64,000 nucleotides of DNA from Cordylochernes scorpioides. Its lineage: Eukaryota > Arthropoda > Arachnida > Pseudoscorpiones > Chernetidae. The position numbers and the translations under genes were made by a program. The first letter of the stretch is position 1, and each line of letters opens with the position of its first letter. Shown here piece by piece: positions 53,040 to 64,000 of this stretch. The notes under the pieces are model-generated. The model ran no database searches. It had not been told where the DNA came from and saw only the letters and a program-made list of their open reading frames with translations. The DNA lies in contig CP092868.1 in the NCBI GenBank assembly GCA_030710605.1, forward strand, positions 28,530,011-28,594,010, given 5' to 3'.

Positions 53040-53771
53040 TTAAGATATCCTCAACTGTGTCCGGGAATCTATTATCCTGTTTCGAAATAAATGTTTTTCT
53101 TTCATCTGAAATACTTGTACAGTGGAAAAATAGTGAGATATTTCGGAGTTCATTTTCTGCTTACAGAGCTTACATAAAAGTTCCGCTTCTCCGAAAATGT
53201 TCTTGTGATTTTCCCGGAAGAATGTGTAAAGTACTCGCAGTTGGGCAATGTGTCGTTTAACAATGACTGGAAGATTGTCCGACAGATATCCCTCAGGAAG
53301 GGATGTTTTCTTAAGGTTTCTATAGTGAGGATATAGTTTTGTATTATTGATTCTCGCCCAGTCACCTTGTATGGATTGGTCTATTGCTGTTCTAGTAATC
53401 AGTGGCAGTTCATGTTGAAGAAAGTCCTTATCGGTGCAATTAATCAGATAAGAAAAACCAGTGGAATTCAAAATGTCATTAATGATTTTAACAAGACCTA
53501 TGTGGATATTTGAATTTCGGGACAAATTCATTAGTTCAGTTAAGCGCATAAATGATAATCGGTTAGCTTCCATATTGAGGATTCTGATCCAGTATTTCAT
53601 TGTAAGTTTTATGGAGGTGACTGCAAGAGAAGTTCGTCCACACTCCATTCGAAGGATATATCCTGAGGTATACCTGGGCAGGTTTAAAAGCCGACGCAGG
53701 AAAACATCCTGTAACTCCTTTTGATCATATGCCCAGATCGGAGCTGCGTATAGGAGTACCGCTACAACCAT
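53040..53771 (-). pseudogene. LINE ORF2 C-terminal fragment (copy 2)
   Basis: Counterpart of 21767-22498, with the same T-tract frameshift. In this copy the 3' side is uninterrupted: the shifted frame continues past 53040 through TDRKFSLDLCGFYKAV to about 52970. This also gives the empty site for the BEL insertion (CTGTTATGTAG near 53026-53036). Confidence 0.85.
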
Positions 53772-56280
53772 TTAGTCCGATAGTCTTATAGGTGCCTGAA
53801 GGGAGTTAACTTTAGACTTAGTCATGACTGTCCACACCGCACTTATTATATAGCATCAGTCATTGACCAACACAATTGTCTGTAAACACCGCAGTTATGT
53901 GGGAGACCACTTAGAGCTTGGTGATCCCGTTGGACTTGGAATTGACTGGAGAACACAATATATTATAATCTTGTACCTTGGAGACCATCCGTGATACATT
54001 GATATGGTATAAACACCAGTCATAATAGCCTAATAGTATATCTCTGTTGTTTGTTTAAAAAAACTCTTTCTCCTATATTGCCAATGGTTAGAAATTCCGA
54101 GGAAAGTGGATCCCTAGAATGACCATCAGTCTCATTATAGGAGTATAATTTCTGTAAAGAATTGATTAATGCTAAAAGATATTAGGATGATTGAAAAATA
54201 TTGTATTTAAACACCGAAGTTATGTAGAGACCACACAAAGCTTGTAGTCCCGTTGTACTTGGTAGAGACTGGTGAACACAATAATTATAGTCCGGTACCT
54301 TGAAGACATCCGTGGTACATTGATATATTGTATTTTCATATATAATAACTTATCGTCTCACATCTCTAATCAAGAGAAATGAAAGTATGGCACAACTTTG
54401 AAAATGAAATTGTCTTATGGATTCTCAACCAAGGAACAACCTAATTATCTCTACTTCAACACTCTAACGATAATAACAACATCCACCATTGTTTAAATAA
54501 GCCACAACATTCCCCAAAGCAGAGATTCCAGGTCTGTTATCTAATTGTAAATTAAACTCAAACGTCGGTAATTTAAACCTCTATGACATTTAACCTGTAA
54601 ATGTAAGAGGGAAACCTGGTTAGAAGTCAAATTAAGGTAACCATTTAATGGAACCATTAAATAGAATATTTGATGTTACAGAATCTCATGTTAGCGTGGA
54701 ACCTGCAAGTCTGAGACATTTTTAATCTCTCTCCATGTAATAGAGATTATTCTATGCTTTGACAAAATTCTATTATGTGTTATTTATTCCTCAATTTTTA
54801 TTTATATTTAATAAACAATGTCAATTAAAATATATCCAATTCTATACTAACTATGCATACAAACTAGATATAAATATAATTATCAGTAAAGTTGTAATTA
54901 CTGAGATAGATGGGTTAGCCCCAAAGTACAGGAAGTGTACAAAGTTCTCTCCCTAACTTCCTTTAATTAGAACTGCCTGGAGATGACGTAGTGATTAGAA
55001 TTACAGCTGGGACCTCTTCACGTCCACATAACTCTCTATAATTCTCACAGTTATATTCTTTAATTTTAAAAACAAGGCTTATATTTTGGATTGTAATAAG
55101 ATATATTATTTATTAATTCAATATTTCGATGGACCAATCGTCCATCTTTTACGAGGTATTTTGCCGTGAAGCACGCAGCAGGTCGCGTGCCCCAGGTGAG
55201 CCACCAGACGTCTTCCAAGCTTATTGGGCGATAAACCATCTAATATATACATTTTAAACAGAGTAATATTAGATGGTTTATCGCCCAATAAGCTTGGAAG
55301 ATGTCTGGTGGCTCACCTGGGGCACGCGACCTGCTGCGTGCTTCACGGCAAAATACCTCGTAAAAGATGGAAGATTGGTCCATCGAAATATCGGATTAAT
55401 AAATAATCTTATTACAATCCAAAATAAGCCTTATTTTAAAATATACATATACTATGGATTGCTCTATATTCAGAAGTTATATACTTGTATATATAGAAAA
55501 TTTCCATCTATATTTTAGCCATAGATTTGGCCTAGCCACTTTGCCAGCTAAACACCTCTTTGGTAGATTGTCAAGATTCCATTAGATCCCGTGTGGATCT
55601 CATGGAATAAACTCCGCCCTAGACTTACGAGGGCCATTAGCACGGATTCATGGTCTCTAGGTGGACGCTTTTCAGTTTGTGAAAGAAAAAAAAAATTCAT
55701 TACTATAAGTTTTAAAATAGTTGGGGGCTCTATTCATTCATGAGTAAACCCCACTTGAACAGTATCCGGGCGAAGCCGGGTCCAGTCAGCTATATTAATA
55801 TATAATTAAAGAAAATATCTTATTTAAAATTTAATAAATGTTTTCAAAAAAATTATGTGTTTCAAAAATATATTTAAACGCATATAACAATATTTATATA
55901 CGTTTATAAGTCTATATATAGGTGAATTGGATGTTTGCTAGAATCGTTTTAACAAATGTTCGTTAGGCCAACCTTTCCTCGGGTAAAAACCGGGCGAAGC
56001 CGGGTACATTCGCTAAATACAGTTATTTACAAATGTTCGTTTGTGGCAAGATACTTTTCCTTCAACTTTAAATTACCGAGTGGACCAATTAATGTTGATT
56101 TTATTCAACTTATCGTGTATTTTTCAAGGGACCGGGGAAAAAATTCAAATTATCGAGAGTATAGACAAATATAGATTCAGTAGGGATTGGATGTTTGCTA
56201 GAATCGTTTTAACAAATGTTCGTTAGGCAAACTTTTACTCGGGTAAAAACCGGGCGAAGCCGGGAACATATATATATATA

Positions 56281-56805
56281 TGGAAAATTTGCCGGGAGGA
56301 AATTAATCCATGGAAGCAATGGTCGCCTCTCCCGTCAAAATAAACGTCAGAATCTGACGCCATCTATTGACCGTCGCCGCAACTAGCGGCATCGGGTCGG
56401 TGACAAAGCCACAACACCAACTTTGGCAAACTGATAAGCGTCCACCTAGAGACCATGGTTTCGGGCTAATGGCCCTCGTCAGTCTAGGGCGGACTTTATT
56501 CCATGAGATCCACACGGGATCTAATGGAATCCTCACAATCTACCAAAGAGGTGTTTTGCTGGCAATTTGGTAGATTGTGAGGATTCCATTAGATCCCGTG
56601 TGGATCTCATGGAATAAAGTCCGCCCTAGACTGACGAGGGCCATTAGCCCGAAACCATGGTCTCTAGGTGGACGCTTATCAGTTTGCCAAATTTGGTGTT
56701 GTGGCTTTGTCACCGACCCGATGCCGCTAGTTGCGGCGACGGTCAATAGATGGCGTCAGATTCTGACGTTTATTTTGACGGGAGAGGCGACCATTGCTTC
56801 CATAT
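56281..56805. mobile_element. Large foldback element, copy 2
   Basis: Counterpart of 25017-25520 with nearly perfect arms; flanked by (AT)n on both sides. Confidence 0.85.
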
Positions 56806-57240
56806 ATATATATATGTTACATAAAGATTTTATTTGGGAAATGTTATATTGAAATATTTTATTTAAAAATGTTATATGTTAAAATGTTATTTTATTTATA
56901 GTTATAATTTCATTGATATAAATACTCTGTTTTAATCGACCACCAGAAGTCACGCCTTCTTTATAAATAATCATTGTTGTTGTTCTTCCCCGCTGGCCGA
57001 CCCAAAGTTTTTGTAATTATGTAAATATTATTTTGTTTTTCATATTTTTTATTCTTACGCCTTAAGCCAGGCTGTACTTGTACAAAATTATGTTTTTAAT
57101 ATGAATTCATTTCTCAGCTCAATAAAGCAATATCTGATCAAGACCATTTTATTATTATTCTTTCAAGAAATTTAGCCACGACTGCACCACCATTACAATA
57201 ATCCTCAACATGATCCAAAACAACAGAAATAATATCTTTT
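56805..57240. other. Insert relative to copy 1, diverged duplicate of the 28980-29400 type
   Basis: Between two (AT)n tracts, copy 2 holds about 440 bp absent at the matching point of copy 1 (25520). It includes inverse matches to 29170-29410 ('cgccttaagccaggc', 'tttaatcgaccaccaga'), so it is an inverted copy of a repeat found at 29200-29400 and 63500-63720. Confidence 0.6.
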
Positions 57241-57611
57241 TTATTTTAAATATAATATATATATATATATGTTTGTCGATTATGCACGCCCTCAATATGT
57301 AACTAATCTCGCTGAAATTTGAACAGGACAGAGAGTTAAATCTGGAAGAGTTTTTGTCGTACTTTTAACCAAGAAAAATTATAATTAACCAGGTACTGTG
57401 CAACAATATTTTTTTGTCAAAAATGATGATGACAATATTGCTGTATCATGCTTGATTGATATAAACAAAATTCTTTAAGTGGAATATTCATTTAAGCAGA
57501 CCATGGGCGAAGCCAGATAATAATATTTAGTAGGCAGGAACAAAATTCTATCAGCGAAACATTCACTCGAGCAGAAGACAAACGAAGCCAGGTCATCTCT
57601 ATATATAAAAT

Positions 57612-57652
57612 ATTGTTTCTCGGCCTTTTGGCTAAGATCATGTAGTATATCT
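57612..57652 (+). ncRNA. U2 snRNA 5'-end fragment, copy 2
   Basis: Same fragment as 25875-25915, with one further change (attg for atcg). Confidence 0.85.
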
Positions 57653-57677
57653 CTAGATATATTTATTTATATATATA

Positions 57678-58480
57678 TGGTAATTTAAAACAACAACCTC
57701 ATATTGTGTAGATAACTTATAACAAGATTGTCATGTTGTATATAGAGACACATCTATAAATAATTATGCGCATGATTAATCTGTGTCATCGCATCGCCCT
57801 ATGTAATGTAATTTGTACAAAGTGGATAAATAAATAAAATCTGTAATAGATTTAAGAGTTGAGCTAAAGCAGAGATCGAGCATAGTATTGCCAAAACAAC
57901 AGAGTCTAAAGACGGAAGTCATAAATCAGGTAGATTCACAGTTCCCACGACAGGCCACCCACACTGTCACATGTGGTGGAATGCAGAGACCCTCTCACAC
58001 CTGGACAGGTAAAGGCGCCCTTTCTCAAACGCCCCTGTCACATAAGGTCGCCCCGTCTTTAACCTATAAATCATCACCTTACAGTCTCTTGACAGCTCAG
58101 ACAGTTCAGTTCAGTTTAGTTTAGTTCACCCTTAGTGCAAGCCGCGTCGGTCGTATGTTATGTCGATCTCATCCAACATGTAATTAGGAAGAACTCGTCT
58201 ATCTCCATCTTTGCGCTACTAGCTCAACTTTTATCTGTTAACGGAACTTTCTTAGTGCAACTGTGTCTTCGTTTTTTGTGTGGATATCCCCAGCTTTCCA
58301 CTCTGCCTCGACCACGACTGCCTGTATTTTGTGAGAACTTTTAAAGGTCTTCCAAGGTGCAGAGAGGTACTGGAAAACTCTACATCCTGACTGTTCCTCT
58401 CGGTCAACACAGTACAACAAGAGCTACCAGGACTTCAACATTATTTCAGTAGTCGACATCAAACTCAACAAATCATTACA
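57678..58480. mobile_element. Solo LTR (803 bp), copy 2 only
   Basis: It starts TGGTAATTTAAAAC and ends AAATCATTACA, flanked by TATA (57674-57677, 58481-58484). Copy 1 has the empty site at about 25935. It is GC-richer than its surroundings, with a TATA-box-like cctataaatc near 58060. Read in reverse it starts TGTAATG, similar to the LTRs at 5812 (forward) and 13371 (reverse). Confidence 0.82.
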
Positions 58481-59694
58481 TATATCTTTTTAAAATTCTA
58501 TTCAGTAGAGAGAGTAGATATGTTTTCTCGAAAAATATATTTTCCATATTATATATATAAATATATAATGTAACGAATATTATTATCATTATTATCATGA
58601 TATTCTGTGTGTTCTGGAATATTATTATCAATAATATTCGTTAGGCAAACTTTCACTCGGATAAAACCCGGGCGAAGCCGGGTACACATCCGCTAGTAGA
58701 TAATTAAAAAGATGACAATTGATATTAATGGTTAAATGTAAAAAGGTTTTAAAACGATTTTAAAGAGAGCAATGTACATTTTGTTAATGTTATTTTCCAT
58801 TATTTTCTATATATTTATAATCTACAAATATTCAGAGAGAAAAAAAAAGCGCTGTAACGAATCAATTCACAAAAACAATTTGAAACAATAAACGATTAAA
58901 GAAAAAAGAAACAAATTTCGAGAAACTATTAGAAAAATTCTCAGGTGTCAAAACTAAATTCTTGATTCATTCCCATAAGAATACAATTAGAAATTTCTAT
59001 CGAAAAGGTTCAAATTAATTAATATTCTTACATTGTAATTAGTTGAGACAGTTTTGATTACTTAAAATGGTGAAAAGGAAACTTAATTAATAATTAGTTA
59101 ACAAAGAATCTCTGCTGAAGGCAAAACTTGAATCATTAACTCTTTGATGGAATTCACAACTGTTTGGAAATTGAAGCGGTCGGAAGGCGGAAAGATTTCA
59201 ATTATTTGAGAACCAGATGGAAATGTTAATATTTGATAGACTTAAAATGTAAATAGTTAAAAAAAACTTTTTATTCATGAAAAAATTGTGAAAAAAGTTT
59301 AAAATTACGAAATATTTTCTCACAATGAGTTCATTTAAAAAAACTTTAAAAAATATTTTATTCGTTACTATTTTAAAAGGTGTGTGTGTGTTCAAATGAA
59401 ACTTTATTTATTTTTCTAATCGATTCTTGAAATAAGATCTATAGAATTTAGAATTTACTTGTTTTAAGACCTGTTAAATTAACGAATTAATTAGATAATA
59501 TAGTATTGAGAATTTAAGATTTAGTTGATTAAAGACATACTGAATTTAGGTTCGACTTAATACCTATTGAATTTAGAATTTACTTGTTTTAAGACCTGTT
59601 AAATTAACGTTTTAATTAGTTTAAGTCCCATTGAATTTAAGATTTGGTTTATTTTGCTGGTGGTTGGTGGTGTCTTGTCCATGAAGTTGATCAG

Positions 59695-60515
59695 ATCGGT
59701 CCATGTACCCTGATCACAATACCGGCCAACCGAGGTGCCTTGTCCGTATGGATGTCCTCTTCTGGATTGATGACTGCCATATAGAGGGCTGTAGATCAGA
59801 TCGGTCCATGCACCCTGATCACAATACCGGCCAACCGAGGTGCCTTGTCCGTATGGATGTCCTCTTCTGGATTGATGACTGCCATATAGAGGGCTGCAGA
59901 TCAGATCGGTCCATGTACCCTGATCACAATACCGTCCAACCGAGGTGCCTTGTCCGTATGGATGTCCTCTTCTGGATTGATGACTGCCATATAGAGGGCT
60001 GCAGATCAGATCGGTCCATGTAACCTGATCACAATACCGGCCAACCGAGGTGCCTTGTCCGTATGGATGTCCTCTTCTGGATTGATGACTGCCATATAGA
60101 GGGCTGCAGATCAGATCGGTCCATGTACCCTGATCACAATACCGTCCAACTGAGGTGCCTTGTCCGTATGGATGTCCTCTTCTGGATTGATGTCTGTCAT
60201 ATAGAGGGCTAAAGATCAGATCGGTCCATGCACCCTGATCACAATACCGTCCAACTGAGGTGCCTTATCCGTATGGATGTCCTCTTCTGGATTGATGTCT
60301 GTCATATGGAGGGCTGCAGATCAGATCGGTCCATGCACCCTGATCACAATACCGGCCAACTGAGGTGCCGTATGGATGTCCTACTCTGGATTGATGTCTG
60401 TCATATAGAGGGCTGCAGATCAGATCGGTCCATGCACCCTGATCACAATACCGGCCAACTGAGGTGCCGTATGGATGCCCTCTTCTGGATTGATGTCTGT
60501 CATATAGAGAGCTTC
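59695..60515. repeat. 105-bp minisatellite, about 8 units (copy 2)
   Basis: Unit starts are near 59701, 59806, 59911, 60016, 60121, 60226, 60331 and 60430. Because 105 is a multiple of three, a plus-strand frame stays open across units (with a stop near 60022); this is a by-product of the period. Confidence 0.93.
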
Positions 60516-61045
60516 AAGGATGGCCGGACAACTGTATGGTCCGGAGTGAGTTGGGTGTTGTAACAGTTATTGCAGTTCCTGTAGGATCTAGTCCCCTCTG
60601 GGTTTATCTTCGTTTTTTAAAATGTCCTATTCTGACTCTTGAAATTGTTGCCGTTAATTCTCTTTTAATATTGAGGTTGCATATAGGCTGGGGTATTTTG
60701 GTTTTTGTAATGATATTTGCTTTTGCTATTGTATTTGCGTCTTTCGATGTTATTGAACTGGTTTCCAGTGCCTATTTCAGGTTTATTTTAAAGACCTATA
60801 TTTTGAATTCAGTACTTCTTTGAGTTAAAACATTCGGAAATCAGGATTTAGTTTATTCAAGAATTATTGAAGTTCTACCTATATATTTGCATATGTTGAC
60901 ATTTACGAGTATGTATATATAAAGATATAATGAATATAAATATAGGCATGATAATATAGGAAACATATTATTGGATTATTACGAAAAAATGATATTTATC
61001 TTTAATTGAGATAGGTTTTACTGGCTTGCATTTCAAAGGAGGCTT

Positions 61046-61815
61046 GTTGATGGAGACTTGTCCAATGAAGAGTCTCAGATATCTCCATGCATCTCTATCA
61101 CAGCAGTCGCAATGTTCTCTATCTTGGGTGTGTATACTGTATTGTTGTTGTTGTCGTGTCCAATGAAGAGTCTCAGATATCTCCATGCATCTCTTTCACA
61201 GCAGTCGCAATGTCTTCTATCTTGGGTGTGTACACTGTATTGTTGTTGTTGTCGTGTCCAATGAAGACTCTCAGATATCTCCATGCATCTCTATCACAGC
61301 AGCAGCAATGTACTCTATCTTGGGTGTGTATACTGTATTGTTGTTGTTGTCGTGTCCAAAGAAGCGTCTCAGATATCTCCATGCATCTTTATCACAGCAG
61401 TCGCAATATCCTCTATCTTGGGTGTGTATACTGTATTGTTGTTGTTGTCGTGTCCAATGAAGAGTCTCAGATTTCCCCATGCATCTCTATCACAGCAGTC
61501 GCAATGTCCTCTATCTTGGGTGTGTATAATGTATTGTTGTTGCTGTCATGTCCAATGAAGAGTCTCAGATGTCTCCATACATCTCTATCACAGCAGTAGC
61601 AATGTCCACTATCTTGGGTGTGTATACTATATTGTTGTTGTTGTCGTGTCCAATGAAAAGTCTCAGATATCTCCATGCATCTCTATCACAGCAGCAGCAA
61701 TGTCCTCTATCTTGGATGTGTATACTGTATTGTTGTTGTTGTCGTGTCCAATGAAGAGTCTCAGATATCTCCATGCATCTCTATCACAGCAGGCGCAATG
61801 TTCTCTATCTTGGGC
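61046..61815. repeat. 98-bp minisatellite, about 8 units (copy 2)
   Basis: The unit contains 'tccaatgaagagtctcagat', 'cacagcagtcgcaatgt' and a (TTG)n run. Since 98 is not a multiple of three, it yields overlapping open frames in several phases on both strands; none is a gene. It directly abuts the LINE RNase H remnant. Confidence 0.93.
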
Positions 61816-61894
61816 AAGTTGCATGTCCTGTAGGTTCTTGTGTCATCTGTATGTATTGTCATTCCTGTGTAGTGTTTCATTCTGAGTCTTGTTA

Positions 61895-62108
61895 TTGTTT
61901 TTGTAATCCTTCTCTCAGAGAGTTCATTTCACATATTCGACCTTTCCTTGTCTTTTGTTGGAATTATCTTGTATTTTGCCAAAGCATCAGTATCAAATAA
62001 TGACATTTGTTCTTTCCTTTGGCTCAACTTCCTGGCTTCTTTTGCTAGTTCATCCGCCATCTCATTAACCCCGATCCCAACATGGGCAGGAATCCAAAGG
62101 AGGTTTAA
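61895..62108 (-). pseudogene. LINE RNase H domain remnant (copy 2)
   Basis: Counterpart of 28020-28250. The IPAHVGIGVNEMADELAKEA region is kept, and small indels break the linker. Confidence 0.75.
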
Positions 62109-62224
62109 GATATAGAACAGTGAATATTTGGATTTTTCCTCCTTTTTCTAATTTTGTATTTAAAAATTCTCAGCCCCACATATCATCAATAAATTACAGT
62201 TTAAAAAATGTTTCTTGAAAAATA

Positions 62225-62470
62225 CTCCCCCGATTTACACGGTAGATACGTTCCTGAGAAAAACGTGTAAATCGAGGGATAGGTGTATATTAAACTGTCA
62301 AATCTGAATAGGTGTTCGCCCCCTCATGAATCAGAGCCTCCCAATATTCTTTTCAACATAGGTAGTATAGAGTAGAATATCGCATTTTAGTATAGTGCGA
62401 TAAAAAAACTTATTTGGAAAACCGTGTAAAAGCGAAAACGTGTAAAACAAGTACCGTGTAAATCGGGGGA
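62225..62470. mobile_element. Tigger-like MITE, copy 2
   Basis: Counterpart of 28366-28623 with the same termini and TA flanks. Confidence 0.88.
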
Positions 62471-62808
62471 TATAGGTGTATTTCAAAACACTATTTTAAC
62501 TTTAAGTCAAAAGGCGATCCATCAATTAAGTTTATATAAAAGGGTATACCTGGATCTGTAAAGTAAAAAAATATATTATGCAATGTACAATATTTATTAT
62601 GCATAACGTCATTAGACATAATAAGAAAGTTTATATATATTATTTTTGAGAGGAATAATCTGAATGTATCAATGAATATTTAAAAATGTGTAACAGCAAG
62701 ATTTAACTATGGAACCAAGCTTATAAATCGGCTTTTACACGTCATACACTTGTCCAAAAAACTTTTACTTTTATATAAAATATTTTAGCTGTAATATAAT
62801 AACGCTAT

Positions 62809-63268
62809 TAGTATGAAATAAAGTAAGAAGAGGAGCTTCTTTATACACATTTATTCTCGCTAGCTTTCGAACCTACATGGTTCTTCATCTGGCATGGATA
62901 GCTTTTGCACTAACAAAAGTACTGCAACACAGGGACCTTATATACACCTAGGAGGAAATTTACATACTTAAGCTAATGGATTAAAAGAGAATATATGACG
63001 CTGACGTTAAAATTGGAATATTTACATATAAAAAACCGAAAACAAGATTTGTAAAATTATGAATATATGTAAAACCAGCCAACATTGTTGCGACAAATGA
63101 GTAAAAGTCCAAGGGCACAACCAGGGGCCCCACTCAATGTCACAACCATGATGAAGAACCATGTAGGTTCGAAAGCTAGCGAGAATAAATGTGTATAAAG
63201 AAGCTCCTCTTCTTACTTTATTTCATCTAATTTGATCAGGATAAGAGTTATTATATAAAAAAATAATA
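62809..63268. mobile_element. Inverted-repeat retroelement with hammerhead-like arms, copy 2 only
   Basis: Arms of about 75 bp ('aagaagaggagcttctttat', 'attctcgctagctttcgaac') face each other at 62814-62892 and 63148-63226. The right arm (63148-63186) reads ATGATGA, AGAACC-atgta-GGTTC, GAAAGCTAGCGAGA. The left arm on the minus strand reads CAGATGA with the same hairpin. Each differs from CUGAUGA by one different base, so the ancestor was probably CUGAUGA. A 13-bp duplication ataataacgctat flanks it (62796-62808, 63269-63281), and copy 1 has the empty site near 28955. Confidence 0.65.
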
Positions 63269-64000
63269 ATAATAACGCTATGTGGCGATGAAAATCTGTT
63301 TATACTAAATGTAATGCTACCATGACAAAGGTTAGCGTTCAGTCCCCCAACCGAAATATTGACAAATAAATATTTTTCTTAAAATTAAAGATACTTCGGC
63401 CAGTATATATATGTTATAAAAACAAAGATGAATGAGATTTTCTGCTTGAATTTAGATCATGTTGAGGATTATGGTAATGTAATGCAGTCGTGATTAAATC
63501 TTGAAAGTATGATAATGAAAAATAGTTTTGATCAGTAATTTAATATAACTAAAGGAATATATAAAAGAACATAATTTAATAAAGGTATTGCCTGGCTTAA
63601 AGCGTAAGAATAAAAAAAAAAACTTATTTACATAATGTACAAAAGATTTGAGCCGGCCATCGGGAAATAACAACAACGAGTTTTAATAGGGGAAGCATGA
63701 CCTCTGGCGGTCGATTTAACAGAAAATTTGGATCTATGAAATATAATTTTAAATATAATAATATTTTAATATAACATATATTTATCTCGACGTTTCGACA
63801 AAAATCTTGCCAAATGCTTTAATTTTTATTGCTCCTAACGAGGACAAAAGATTTTTGTTGAAACGTTGAGATAATTAAAATATTTATACTGGCTGAAGTA
63901 TCGTTAATTTTAAGAACTTTCAATGCCAAGCAGCCTCTATCTTTAAGATAAATATTTTTATTCAATCCAATATATGCTTTTTTTATTATCAAGATATTTG

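Larger units (their letters stand above)
57596..58696 (+). mobile_element. Helitron-like element with U2 fragment, interrupted by an LTR (copy 2)
   Basis: Same ends as 25859-26150. The 3' terminus is intact: hairpin cccgggcgaagccggg, then tacacatccg, CTAG at 58693-58696, host T. Removing the LTR at 57678-58480 restores the copy 1 structure. Confidence 0.6.
35370..64000. repeat. Copy 2 of the ~29-kb direct duplication
   Basis: It is collinear with about 565-29990 and still matching when the window ends. It begins immediately after 100 N, inside the right end of a MITE that is complete in copy 1. Insertions seen only here: a SINE (35918), a hAT MITE (39761), an MBF1 fragment (43228), a foldback element (48290), a tRNA-like foldback (about 52100-52815), a solo LTR (57678) and a hammerhead-like element (62809). 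Two minisatellites are expanded from 1-2 units to about 8. Confidence 0.95.

Noticed and set aside
59695..60515. CRISPR-like array
   Set aside because: Units are contiguous tandem repeats without unique spacers, in an animal genome.
59703..60563. Repeated 'MDVLFWIDDCHIEGC'-type frames
   Set aside because: 105-bp minisatellite, a multiple of three, with a stop in one unit; only two units in copy 1.
61087..61599. Several overlapping 70-170-codon frames on both strands
   Set aside because: They come from a 98-bp minisatellite whose period shifts frame each unit; copy 1 has a single unit and no such frames.

Overview
This is AT-rich animal DNA with introns, almost certainly from an invertebrate and probably an arthropod or other protostome. 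It has no operons or bacterial signals. It carries split exons of a peptide G-protein-coupled receptor of the allatotropin/orexin type, a BEL/Pao retrotransposon, LINE remnants, solo LTRs, pogo/Tc1-type and hAT-type MITEs, Helitron ends, tRNA-like SINEs and many foldback elements. I cannot name the species from the sequence.

The main architecture is a direct duplication of about 29 kb. Copy 1 (about 565-29990) and copy 2 (35370-64000) lie in the same orientation, either side of a run of exactly 100 N (35270-35369). The copies differ by a few percent in bases, by minisatellite unit number, and by more than ten clean transposon insertions present in only one copy. Copy 2 starts abruptly at the gap. 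This fits two haplotypes of one locus scaffolded end to end at least as well as a true tandem duplication.

The only convincing host gene is the receptor, on the minus strand. Its exons run from high to low coordinate: TM3-TM5 (34397-34004), third intracellular loop plus TM6 (15752-15593), TM7 with NPxxY (11317-11205) and the start of the cytoplasmic tail (4990 down to about 4895). Splice sites and codon phases match across all three junctions. Copy 2 repeats the last three exons (51842-51683, 47892-47780, 41901 to about 41806). The seven base differences between copies across these exons are all synonymous. The partner of the TM3-TM5 exon for copy 2 would lie beyond 64000, and I saw no TM1-TM2 exon.

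Region by region: 1-5000 is repeats, a small unknown reading frame and a minisatellite next to the tail exon. 5-16 kb is an intron with MITEs, solo LTRs and foldbacks, one enclosing a hammerhead-ribozyme-like core. 16.3-21.8 kb is a BEL/Pao element absent from copy 2. 21.8-24 kb is a LINE 3' end and decayed partial copies of the TM6 exon. 24-26.2 kb is a Helitron-end cluster, including one element carrying a U2 snRNA 5' fragment. 27-28.3 kb is two variable minisatellites beside a LINE RNase H remnant. 31.5-33.2 kb is an inverted repeat and a 111-bp minisatellite. 34-35.2 kb is the TM3-TM5 exon and a 137-bp minisatellite running into the gap. Copy 2 repeats this order and adds a SINE, a hAT MITE, a fragment of an MBF1/EDF1 first exon, a foldback tRNA-like cassette, an 803-bp solo LTR and a 460-bp inverted-repeat element with hammerhead-like arms.
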